A DNA stretch of 64,000 nucleotides from Stackebrandtia albiflava. GTDB taxonomy: Bacteria > Actinomycetota > Actinomycetes > Mycobacteriales > Micromonosporaceae. The notes under the pieces were generated by a model. The model was not told the DNA's origin. It was given only the letters and a program-made list of their open reading frames with translations, and did no database searches. The stretch covers positions 1,364,001 to 1,428,000 of the forward strand of contig NZ_VLLL01000006.1 in assembly GCF_007994225.1 (NCBI RefSeq), in the 5' to 3' direction. Shown piece by piece: positions 44,908 through 52,621 of the stretch; positions within the stretch are counted from its first letter, which is position 1; the number at the start of each line of letters is the position of its first letter. The position numbers and the translations under genes are program-made.

Positions 44908-46470
44908 TCAGCGGGCCGACCGGCCGCCGGTGCGGAACAGTTTGGGGATGACACGTTCGGCGGTGGTCGTCAACGGGTCCCCGCCGTCGTCCTGTCCGGT
45001 CGGTCCCGCCCACCGGCGGCGCGGTCGCCGGCCCATCCGGCCGCACACGACGGCGGCGAAGGTGGCGGCGACACAGCCCGGCACGATCTCGTAGATGCCG
45101 GTCTCCAGCGGGTCGACCAGCGGCCACACGAGCACGACGAGGGCGCCCGTCACGATGCCCGCCAGCGCGCCCGCCCACGTCATCCCGCGCCAGAACAGCG
45201 ACAGGATGACGACCGGACCGAACGCGGCGCCGAAGCCGGCCCACGCGTAGGCGACGATCTGGAGCACCGAGCCGCCGCCGAGGGCGAGGGCGTAGGCGAC
45301 GACCGCGACCACCACGACCATTCCCCGGCCCACTCCGACGAGCATCCGGTCGCCCGCCCGGCGGTTGAGGAAGGCCCGGTAGAAGTCCTCGGTGAGCGTG
45401 GTCGCCGAAACGAGGAGCTGACTGTCGGCGGTCGAGATGATCGCCGCCAGGATCGCGGTCAGCAGGATCGCCGAGACCCACGGGGAGGTGAGTTGCTCGG
45501 TGACGACGATGAACACCGTCTCCGGGTTCTCCAGCGGCGCGTCGAGGACCGACACGCCCAGCAGTCCCACCAGGGTCGCGCCGAGCAGCACGACCACGAC
45601 CCAGCCGGTGCCGATGCGTCGTGCCTCTGCGACGTCGGCGACGCTGCGGATGCCCATGAACCTGGCGAGGATGTGCGGCTGCCCGGGATAGCCCAGGCCC
45701 CACGCCAGGCCGGACACGATGGCGACGAAGCCGATCGACTCGCCGACGCTCCACGTCCCCTCGACGAAGGCCGCGCCGGTCACCGGGTTGAGCAGCGCCC
45801 CGGACTCGCGCGCGAGGTCTTCGCCCAGTCCGCCGAAGCCGCCGATGACGACCAGGCCGCCCAGCGGGAGCGCCACGAGTGCGAAGCCCATGAGGGACGC
45901 CTGGAGGACGTGGGTGCGGCTGACCGCCCGGAAACCGCCGAACGCGGTGTACACGACGATCACGACCATGACGGCGGTCGCGGCGACGTTGCTGTCGACG
46001 CCGAGGATCGTTCCGAACAGGACACCGCTGGCGACGAGCCCACTGGAGACGTACACGGTGAAGAAGATGAGTGTCACCGCCGCGGAGATGATCCGCAGGA
46101 CGCGGGTGCGGTCCTCGAAACGTTCCTCCAGGTAGCCCGGCAGCGACACCGAACCCGCGCGTTCGCTGTAGGCGCGGAGCCTGGGTGCGACGAACCGCCA
46201 GTTCAGGTACGTGCCGACCGCCAGTCCCACCGCGATCCAGGTCGCGCCCACGCCGGTGGCGTAGACCGCGCCGGGGAAGCCGATGAGAAGCCATCCGGAC
46301 ATGTCGCTGGCTCCGGCGGACAGGCCGGCCTGCGGGCCGGTGAGGTCGCGACCGCCGAGCACGTAGTCGCCGAGGCTCTGGTTCCTCCGGGTGACCCAGA
46401 CGCCCACCATGATGAGCGCGGCGAAGTACAGGGGGAAGACCACCGCGATGGGCAGGCTGAAGTCGAGCAA
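44908..46470 (-). CDS. putP: Sodium/proline symporter (PutP, SSS family)
   Basis: A 520-residue protein with about 13 hydrophobic segments. GGRDLTGPQAGLSAGASDMSGWLLIGFPG is the SSS sodium-site region. GYPGQPHILARFMGIRSV and ISTADSQLLVSATTLTEDFYRAF are strongly PutP-like. TTG 46470 is preferred over ATG 46572 because GGAGG lies five bases upstream and the protein then begins LLDFSLPIAVVFPLYFAALIM. The C-terminus has an Arg-rich cytoplasmic tail. Proline uptake is inferred by family. Confidence 0.9.
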   Translation of the reverse strand: MLDFSLPIAVVFPLYFAALIMVGVWVTRRNQSLGDYVLGGRDLTGPQAGLSAGASDMSGWLLIGFPGAVYATGVGATWIAVGLAVGTYLNWRFVAPRLRAYSERAGSVSLPGYLEERFEDRTRVLRIISAAVTLIFFTVYVSSGLVASGVLFGTILGVDSNVAATAVMVVIVVYTAFGGFRAVSRTHVLQASLMGFALVALPLGGLVVIGGFGGLGEDLARESGALLNPVTGAAFVEGTWSVGESIGFVAIVSGLAWGLGYPGQPHILARFMGIRSVADVAEARRIGTGWVVVVLLGATLVGLLGVSVLDAPLENPETVFIVVTEQLTSPWVSAILLTAILAAIISTADSQLLVSATTLTEDFYRAFLNRRAGDRMLVGVGRGMVVVVAVVAYALALGGGSVLQIVAYAWAGFGAAFGPVVILSLFWRGMTWAGALAGIVTGALVVLVWPLVDPLETGIYEIVPGCVAATFAAVVCGRMGRRPRRRWAGPTGQDDGGDPLTTTAERVIPKLFRTGGRSAR

Positions 46471-46824
46471 CGGGTCCTCCGTGGCTGGTGGAGCGGACCG
46501 GGAACGTGGTCTGTCGGACGGCGGGTCGGCGAACCTGCGATGAACCTTGACGGAGTGAGGGTGGACAGTCAATAGTGCTTGTGCATATTTGGCTATAACG
46601 GAACAGACGAATTCGGCGGGTGTTGGACACCGGCGGGGCCGACGTCGCGTCGCGGGCCCCGGGCACTGGGAGACAACGGAAGCCGTCCGGCTTCGGGACT
46701 TCGTGCCGCGTCAGCCGCCGCCGGGCGACCGTGCGGGCACGCACGTGACGAAACCGACATTTCGGGCGCGCGGAGTGTCGCCGAGTTGACGGACTTTCCC
46801 GCTGAGTTCCGCCAAGATGACGGT
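46471..46824. other. 354-bp divergent intergenic region
   Basis: No gene is evident. An AT-richer stretch at about 46560-46610 marks the likely promoter zone for both directions. TATAAC (46594-46599) and TTGACG (46547-46552) are possible elements, but their spacing does not give a clean promoter. Confidence 0.45.
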
Positions 46825-47091
46825 GTGTCCAACATCAGCGTCGAAGAACTGAAGGCGGCGATCCTCGCCGCCATGCAACAGGTGCGGGACGGCCAGGCCG
46901 CGATCACCGTCGCGACGGAACGGCTCGACCAGGCCCAACAGGCCCTCAGCGCCGTCCTGCGCGGCAGTGCGCACGCCTCGGTGACGGCCGCCCAGGCGGC
47001 ACTCGCGCAGGCGAACCAGGAACTGGAACAGTCGATGGCGGCCACCCTCGCCGCCACCGAGCAGGCCGAAGCGTACGCGGCCACGTTGTGA
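46825..47091 (+). CDS. Small helical protein opening the FtsK/EccC-like set
   Basis: An 88-residue protein, nearly all helix: ISVEELKAAILAAMQQVRDGQAAITVATERLDQAQQALSAVL, a break LRGSAHASV, then TAAQAALAQANQELEQSMAATLAATEQAEAY (described in parts). The helix-turn-helix size recalls WXG100 proteins but the WxG motif is absent. GTG 46825 is the start that trims a Gly/Arg-rich low-quality leader. Its TGA overlaps the ATG of the next gene (TGATG), so the two are translationally coupled. Confidence 0.7.
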   Translation: MSNISVEELKAAILAAMQQVRDGQAAITVATERLDQAQQALSAVLRGSAHASVTAAQAALAQANQELEQSMAATLAATEQAEAYAATL

Positions 47092-47894
47092 TGTCCGATC
47101 TGGAGACCCTGGGAGCCCGGCTGCGCGCCGTCGCGGCCGAACTGCCACGCGCCGACACCGCCACCGCCGCCGACCGGCTCGCCGCCGCCCACGCCGGACT
47201 GACCGAGGCGTTGCGCGACTCGGTCGAACCCGCCGGAGCCCCCCGGTTGGCCGCCGCCCGTGAACACCTCGACAGGGCGGCCCGCCACCTGGTGGCCGCA
47301 TGTGACCGGCTGGACGACTACCTCTCCGACATCGGATTGGCTACCCTGGGTGAGAAGCCCGAGGAGACCGTCACGCCCACAACGGTTCCCTCGGACGCAC
47401 CACCGGGCAGTCTCGATTGGTGGAGTCGCCGGATCAACGAGATCAGCGACGGAGACGCCGAGGCCGAACTCCGGGAGGTGACCGTGACCAGGTTGTTCTC
47501 CGAACTGGTCGATCTGGCGGGCAAGGGTGACCGCGACGCGTACCGTGCCAGGCTGCTGTCCGCGGGTCCCTCCCACGGCGTACGGCTCAGTGGCCTGTCG
47601 TGGCCGATGATCCGCACCCTCGCCTCCGACGCCCTCGGTCGGCCCGTCACCGGCAGGGACGACGACCTCCTGATCCGTTTCACCGACGAACCGGTGAAAC
47701 GGCTGCTGCCCAGGCTGCCGCCCGACGTCGCACTCGCGCAACTGCACGGCGCCAGCAGCCTCCCGCACCGGCATCGTGACGCCGAGGGGCGCGAGACCAC
47801 CGAGCCGCCGCACCCCGCCGACGCCGCGGCGGTCGGTCCCGTCCTGGTGGCCGCGCTCCTGCGTGCCCGGGAACGCACCAGAAAGGACGCCTAG
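47091..47894 (+). CDS. Unknown protein of the FtsK/EccC-like set
   Basis: A 267-residue soluble protein. Residues 1-85 are helical and Ala/Leu/Arg-rich (a coiled-coil-like start: LETLGARLRAVAAELPRADTATAA). After a Pro/Thr-rich break, residues about 100-230 are mixed (SLDWWSRRINEISDGDAEAELREV). I recognise no family. It lies between the small helical gene (coupled overlap) and the ATPase gene (2-bp gap), so it likely acts with the ATPase. Confidence 0.75.
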   Translation: MSDLETLGARLRAVAAELPRADTATAADRLAAAHAGLTEALRDSVEPAGAPRLAAAREHLDRAARHLVAACDRLDDYLSDIGLATLGEKPEETVTPTTVPSDAPPGSLDWWSRRINEISDGDAEAELREVTVTRLFSELVDLAGKGDRDAYRARLLSAGPSHGVRLSGLSWPMIRTLASDALGRPVTGRDDDLLIRFTDEPVKRLLPRLPPDVALAQLHGASSLPHRHRDAEGRETTEPPHPADAAAVGPVLVAALLRARERTRKDA

Positions 47895-47896
47895 AC

Positions 47897-50563
47897 ATGG
47901 CAGGCTGGCGCACGCGATTGTCCCGGCAGGTCGCGGAGGACCTGTCAACCGCGCGAGGCGCCGCCCGCCGGCTCGCGCAGCGGGCCTCGGCCGCCGCCGA
48001 CTCCGCCAGGACCACCGCCGCGGAGGCCCTGGAAGCGGCCCGCGCCAAGCATTCCGGCCTCACCGCCACCCACCGGAAGGTGCTCGACGGCATCACCGTC
48101 CGCGCCGAACGGGAGATCGAGTCGGCGGTCGCCGCCCTGTGCGCCGCCACCGGACCCGAGGCCACCGGCCCGGCCGGCACCCGGTGGGAGCGATGGCGTC
48201 GCGAGCCCGCACCACGCCGCGAGCCGATGTGGCTGCTGCGCATCGGGGAACTCGCGGTCGGTTCGGCACAGGGCGCCGAGCGGCCGCCCGCGCTGGCCGG
48301 CCTGGCGGACCACTCCCACCTGCGGCTCCGGGCCGACGCCGAGTCGGCGTTGCCGGGCATACTGCTGCGCACCCTCGGAAGCGCCGCACCGGGAATGGTC
48401 AGGTTCACCGTCTACGACCCGGAACGGCTCGGCGGCAGCCTCGCGGGGTTCGCCCCGCTGGCGCCGTGCGGCCTGCTCGGTTTCGTGGGGCCGCACGGTC
48501 TCGGCGACATGCTCGACGCGCACGTCGAACACATCCGCCGCATCAACGCCACGGTCCTGGCCGGCGACCACGCGTCCCTTCTGGACCTCGCCGTACGCAC
48601 CGGCAGGCGCCCGGAACCGTGGCGCGTCCTGGTCGTCCTGGCCGCGGACATGTCGGAGTGGACGAAGGAACAACGCGCCCAGCTGACCCGGATACGCCGC
48701 ACCGGCGTCGCCTGCGGAGTGCATCTCATCGTCGTGGGCGACGACCTTCCCGACGACACCGACACCATGACCGTCTCCGCCGCCGCGACCAGCCTCACCG
48801 GTGCCGCCCGGGTCGTGCTCGACCCGCCACCCGGCCAGGCGCTCGTCACCGGCACCTGCCGCGAGGTCGCCCGCGAGTACGCGGCCGGACCGCAACCCAC
48901 CCAACTGACCGACCTGATCCCCGACGTGTTGTGGACCGAGTCCTCCGCCGCCGGCCTGCTGGTCCCGATCGGCGAGGGGCGCGACGGCAGGCTCGCCGAA
49001 CTGCCGCTCGGCGACAACCCGCCACACGCGTTGATCGGCGGCCCGTCGGGTTCCGGAAAGACCAACCTCCTCTTCGCGTGGCTGGGCGCGCTCACCTCCC
49101 GTTACCACCCCGACGAACTGGAGCTGTACCTCCTCGACTTCAAGGAGGGCGTCTCCTTCGCCCGGTTCGCCGGTGGTAAACGGGATCCCAGTTGGCTCCC
49201 GCACGTGAAACTCGTCGGCGTCAACATCAACGACGACCGTGAGTTCGGACTGGCGCTGCTGCGTTACCTGCGAGACGAGCTGCGCCGCCGCGCCGAGGCG
49301 GCGAAACGCCACGAGGCCACCAAGTTGGAGGAGCTTCGCGCCGTCGATCCACACGGGCGGTGGCCGCGCATCATGGCGGTCGTCGACGAGTTCCAGGTGC
49401 TGCTCGACGGACGCGACGGCGTGTCGGCCGAGGCGGTGAACCTGCTGGAGGACCTGGCGCGGCGCGGCCGGTCGCAGGGCATCCACCTGGTACTCGCCAG
49501 TCAGGACGTCGCCGGGATCGAGGCCCTGTGGGGCAGGCCGTCGCTCATCGCGCAGTTCACCCTGCGGATCGCCCTGCCGAAGGCGCGGCGGCTGCTCGCC
49601 GACACCAATCCCGCCGCCGACGAGATACCCCGCTTCCACGCCGTCGTCAACGCCGACTCCGGTGTCGTCGCCGCCAACCAGGTCGTCCGGTTGCCCGACG
49701 CCGGAGGCCGCGCGGTGTGGGATCCCTTGCAGGAGAAGCTGTGGCGGGCACGACCCGCCGACAACGACTCACCACGGCTGTTCGACGGTGACCACGTGCC
49801 GCCGCTTCCCGACACGCCCGTCCTGCCGACACCGGAGGCGGGACCCGCCGGCGACGTACCGGTCGCGGTGCTCGGGCAGGCCATCGACGTCACGTCACGC
49901 CCCGCGACGCTACGACTGACCCGGACCCCCGGCCGCAACCTCGCGGTCCTGGGCACCCGGACGACGGAGGTCTGCGACATCCTCGCCGGGGCGGCGCTGT
50001 CGGTCGCCCGACGTCACCCGGTCCGGGTGACACTGTGCTGCCTCGACCCGGACGCCGCGCCGCGCGTCTACCTGTTGGGAGGCGCCCTGGAGGCGTCGGG
50101 CGCGACCGTCGACTGGCGGGACTCGCTGCGAGAGGTCGTCGACACCTGGGATTCGGTCGTGACGGAGGAACCCCACCTGGTACTGCTGTACGCGGTCGAC
50201 GCCGCCGGAACCACCATGGACGGCCCCGCGCGGCAACGCCTGCGGGACATGCTCCTCACCGGCCCGGAACGCCGCGTGCACACCTTCGGCTGGTGGCGGT
50301 CGGTACCCAGGCTCCGCGAGGACCTCGGCGGGTTCGCCGCCCGGTTCGACTCCATCGACGCCTGGGTGGCCCTGGACGTCCAGGGACCGGAGCTCGCGCC
50401 GCTGTCACCGCAACCCGGTGGGCCGGCGTGGTATCCCCGGACCCGGCGCGGCCTCTACTTCGACCGGGCCGTGCACCGCAACCCCGAAGTGCTGATTCCC
50501 TACGACACGTCCGGCGTATTGCCTACAGTGGATAACCTGTTGACGCAGGAGGCCCGCAGATGA
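47897..50563 (+). CDS. FtsK/SpoIIIE-domain ATPase, EccC-like
   Basis: An 888-residue ATPase. The first 80 residues form an Ala-rich coiled coil (ARRLAQRASAAADSARTTAAEALEAARA) with no membrane helix. Walker A is GGPSGSGKTNLLFAW at about 381, then LLDFKEGVSF, Walker B RIMAVVDEFQVLLDG at about 490-505, EDLARRGRSQGIHLVLASQDVAG, and ALPKARRLLAD, all FtsK/EccC family. From about 650 a second ATPase-like module (TRTPGRNLAVLGTRTTEV) has lost its Walker A lysine. Tandem active and degenerate modules recall EccC of type VII secretion, but no WXG100 or EccB/D gene is here. Confidence 0.92.
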   Translation: MAGWRTRLSRQVAEDLSTARGAARRLAQRASAAADSARTTAAEALEAARAKHSGLTATHRKVLDGITVRAEREIESAVAALCAATGPEATGPAGTRWERWRREPAPRREPMWLLRIGELAVGSAQGAERPPALAGLADHSHLRLRADAESALPGILLRTLGSAAPGMVRFTVYDPERLGGSLAGFAPLAPCGLLGFVGPHGLGDMLDAHVEHIRRINATVLAGDHASLLDLAVRTGRRPEPWRVLVVLAADMSEWTKEQRAQLTRIRRTGVACGVHLIVVGDDLPDDTDTMTVSAAATSLTGAARVVLDPPPGQALVTGTCREVAREYAAGPQPTQLTDLIPDVLWTESSAAGLLVPIGEGRDGRLAELPLGDNPPHALIGGPSGSGKTNLLFAWLGALTSRYHPDELELYLLDFKEGVSFARFAGGKRDPSWLPHVKLVGVNINDDREFGLALLRYLRDELRRRAEAAKRHEATKLEELRAVDPHGRWPRIMAVVDEFQVLLDGRDGVSAEAVNLLEDLARRGRSQGIHLVLASQDVAGIEALWGRPSLIAQFTLRIALPKARRLLADTNPAADEIPRFHAVVNADSGVVAANQVVRLPDAGGRAVWDPLQEKLWRARPADNDSPRLFDGDHVPPLPDTPVLPTPEAGPAGDVPVAVLGQAIDVTSRPATLRLTRTPGRNLAVLGTRTTEVCDILAGAALSVARRHPVRVTLCCLDPDAAPRVYLLGGALEASGATVDWRDSLREVVDTWDSVVTEEPHLVLLYAVDAAGTTMDGPARQRLRDMLLTGPERRVHTFGWWRSVPRLREDLGGFAARFDSIDAWVALDVQGPELAPLSPQPGGPAWYPRTRRGLYFDRAVHRNPEVLIPYDTSGVLPTVDNLLTQEARR

Positions 50564-51375
50564 GCACCGAACCACCGGTCCCGGCCACCGACGCGCACGG
50601 ATCTCCACCCACGACCGGGACGGTCCCCGGAACCGCGCTCGCCGTCATCCCCAGGCCCGGCCTGCCGGCCCGCCGTGAACAGGGCGGCCCGGCGGCGCGT
50701 TCGCCTCAGATGGCCGCCTACCAGGCCGCCTGCCGGGCCTACGCGGACGCGGTGACGGCCGCGCATCTCGCCCGTACGGACGCCGAGGACCGCTACCGCC
50801 GCGAGGTGGAATCGGTACGCCAGACCGCGTCCCGCGCGGTGGCGGCCAGGGAGTCCGCGGTCCGCGCCGCGGAGGAGGCACGCGCGCTGGTCGCGGAGGC
50901 CGACGAGGCCGCTCACGACGTCTGGCGGCGGCTGGCCATGTACACGGGACGCCGCAGTCCGGGCATCACGCCACCACCCGACGACGCGGCCGAATGCGAG
51001 GACGCCGCGCGGGTGCGCGCGCTGTTGACCCGAAGCCGGCGCGCCATCGCGCTGGCGCAACGGGGTGAACTGCCGTTCCCGCCGCCACGACACGCGCTTC
51101 CGGTCGCGATCGTGGTGGGCATCGCCTGCGGGCTCGCCGCACTGTGGGGCGCCGGGCTGTTGCTGGGCGCGGCCTCGGGCGGTTCGAGCGCGCAGGCGGC
51201 GATACAGGCCGCCGCCCTGGTGGTCCTGTTCCTCGGTGCCTTCGCCGCCATCCCCGTCGTGACGGGCTGGCTGGCGGTCCGGCACCGCATGGGAGTGCGA
51301 CCCGCCCACATCGCCGCCTGCGTCCTCGGTTCGGTCGCCGCCATCTGTGGACTCGCGCCGGTCGTCCTGTTGTGA
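50560..51375 (+). CDS. Two-helix membrane protein closing the FtsK/EccC-like set
   Basis: A 271-residue protein whose ATG overlaps the ATPase TGA (ATGA at 50560-50563). Residues 60-130 are a long coiled coil (AYADAVTAAHLARTDAEDRYRREVESV, RAAEEARALVAEADEAAHDVWRRL). The C-terminal part has about three hydrophobic segments (LPVAIVVGIACGLAALWGAGLLLGA, AAIQAAALVVLFLGAFAAIPVVTG, IAACVLGSVAAICGLAPVVLL). It could anchor the soluble ATPase at the membrane. No family recognised. Confidence 0.8.
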   Translation: MSTEPPVPATDAHGSPPTTGTVPGTALAVIPRPGLPARREQGGPAARSPQMAAYQAACRAYADAVTAAHLARTDAEDRYRREVESVRQTASRAVAARESAVRAAEEARALVAEADEAAHDVWRRLAMYTGRRSPGITPPPDDAAECEDAARVRALLTRSRRAIALAQRGELPFPPPRHALPVAIVVGIACGLAALWGAGLLLGAASGGSSAQAAIQAAALVVLFLGAFAAIPVVTGWLAVRHRMGVRPAHIAACVLGSVAAICGLAPVVLL

Positions 51376-51468
51376 CGCTTTCGGCCGGTGCTCGTCGTGG
51401 AAGTGGTCTTGCCGGTCGGTGACGACGGCCGCGTGGGCGCCCGGGTGTTCGACCGGGCGCCCACGCGG

Positions 51469-51759
51469 TCAGGCCTCGTCGTCGAAGAGCCGGTCGATGT
51501 CGGTGATCGTGGCCGCCCGGGCCACGAGGGAGTTGAGCCGGTCGGCGTCGGTGCAGGCGTTGATGCGGTCGACGACCCCGGCGGGGACCTGGAAGCCGCA
51601 CGCCCGCAGCACGGTGAGAAGCGCCTTGGCCTCGCCTTCGGCTTTACCTTCGGCTTTACCTTCGGCTTTACCTTCGGCCCAGCCCTCTTCCTTGGCTCGC
51701 CCGAACAGTCGGCGGCCCAGTTCGCTCTGGAATTCATAGGTCGCGCCCATGGCGGTCAT
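51469..51759 (-). CDS. Candidate internal C-terminal protein of the Rpn-like gene
   Basis: Translation from the ATG at 51759 would give residues 199-294 of the Rpn-like protein as a separate 96-residue product: the helix before the repeats, the EGKA repeats and the C-terminal domain, but not the nuclease core. GGAGG (51769-51765) is at the ideal 5-nt distance, better than anything seen before the full-length start, where no clear ribosome site exists. For RpnA-type genes such short internal products are reported to block the long nuclease. That it happens here is an inference. Confidence 0.5.
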   Translation of the reverse strand: MTAMGATYEFQSELGRRLFGRAKEEGWAEGKAEGKAEGKAEGEAKALLTVLRACGFQVPAGVVDRINACTDADRLNSLVARAATITDIDRLFDDEA

Positions 51760-52353
51760 CATAGCCTCCAGTTGTTGTTGGATCGGCTTGCTCAGCTGCA
51801 GATAGACGTAATCGAAGTAGAGTCCGGCCTCGTCACCGTCGAGTCGGGGCACCGCCGCCAGCCAGCGATTCAGCACCTCCGTGCCGGCGTCGCCGGGCCC
51901 GGCGTGCGCGATGACCGACAGGGCGGCGAGTTCGGGATTTCCGACCATGTGCTCCACGGTGTGCACCAGGGGGATCTGGGACGGGCCGACCACGTGTGGA
52001 AACAGGTACGAGCCGGCTCTTCCCAGCTCGATCGGTTGTGCCGCCCACCTGGCGGTCTCGTCGTTGGGGCAGATGACCAACAGGTCGGTGGGCGTGCGTG
52101 ACTTGGCCCGTTGGTTCGCCACATACGCCGGCCAGCTCCACCGCTTGACGGAGTCGTCGGAGAGTTGTATCTCCACGACGAGCGAATACACCGGTTCGCC
52201 CCGGCGGGTCAACGAGATCACCGCGTCGGCCCGGTACTCGGTGGGCGGGCACTCGCCGAGGTCGCTCGGCAGCTGTACCACTTCGTCGTAGTCGGGAATG
52301 GCGTAACGGTCGTCGAGCAGATCGACGGCCAGATGAGGATTACGGGTGAACAT
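51469..52353 (-). CDS. Rpn-like PD-(D/E)XK nuclease-family protein
   Basis: A 294-residue protein. Residues 40-110 hold a nuclease-like core: ADAVISLTRRGEPVYSLVVEIQL with Asp43 and a Glu61-x-Gln63 motif, then WPAYVANQRAKSRTPTDLLVICPNDETARW. This is the pattern of Rpn/transposase-derived PD-(D/E)XK proteins seen in actinomycetes. Helices follow (LQLSKPIQQQLEAMMTAMGATYEFQSELGRRLF). A repetitive stretch EGKAEGKAEGKAEGEAKA (residues 228-244) precedes the C-terminal domain. GGAGG at 51769-51765 stands five bases before an in-frame ATG (51759), a strong internal start. Rpn proteins are DNA nucleases with reported intragenic inhibitors. Confidence 0.8.
   Translation of the reverse strand: MFTRNPHLAVDLLDDRYAIPDYDEVVQLPSDLGECPPTEYRADAVISLTRRGEPVYSLVVEIQLSDDSVKRWSWPAYVANQRAKSRTPTDLLVICPNDETARWAAQPIELGRAGSYLFPHVVGPSQIPLVHTVEHMVGNPELAALSVIAHAGPGDAGTEVLNRWLAAVPRLDGDEAGLYFDYVYLQLSKPIQQQLEAMMTAMGATYEFQSELGRRLFGRAKEEGWAEGKAEGKAEGKAEGEAKALLTVLRACGFQVPAGVVDRINACTDADRLNSLVARAATITDIDRLFDDEA
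51635..51679. repeat. 12-bp tandem repeat inside the Rpn-like gene
   Basis: CCTTCGGCTTTA is repeated exactly at 51635-51646, 51647-51658 and 51659-51670, with a partial fourth copy to 51679. In the gene it encodes the EGKA units. Since 12 is a multiple of three, copy-number change would alter repeat length without shifting the frame. Confidence 0.9.
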
Positions 52354-52356
52354 TCG

Positions 52357-52522
52357 AGAGGTTGTCTTTGGTCCTCGTTCGTCGCGAGCGGTGTCCGGTC
52401 GAGTGCATTCGCAAGGCGGAGGAGGTCCTGCGTACCGGTGTTGTACGCAGGATCCTCCGACAACGCCGCGAGGCGCCGACCGGGCGACGCGCAGCAGAAC
52501 AGCAGGATCGAAGACAACCTCT
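52357..52522. repeat. 12-bp inverted repeats flanking a 142-bp segment
   Basis: AGAGGTTGTCTT (52357-52368) and AAGACAACCTCT (52511-52522) are exact reverse complements. The segment between lies directly upstream of the Rpn-like start and has no convincing gene. It may be a small non-autonomous insertion remnant or a fold-back leader. Confidence 0.6.
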
Positions 52523-52565
52523 ACGGGAGCTCATGCCCCAGAGACGGCATGAACAGATGTTACCT

Positions 52566-52599
52566 ATAGTGCCCGGGCGATCTCGCGTCCGGGCACTAT
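52566..52599. terminator. Hairpin downstream of the 3-hydroxyacyl-CoA dehydrogenase gene
   Basis: ATAGTGCCCGG (52566-52576) pairs perfectly with CCGGGCACTAT (52589-52599) around a 12-nt loop, and the stem may extend by a wobble and a C-G pair. On the minus strand it follows the stop codon at 52622. Confidence 0.75.
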
Positions 52600-52621
52600 G
52601 GAGTGAAGGTGGTCGATGCGG

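Noticed and set aside
46825-47091. WXG100 protein identity for the 88-aa protein
   Set aside because: Size and helical hairpin shape fit, but there is no Trp-x-Gly at the turn and no C-terminal YxxxD/E motif.
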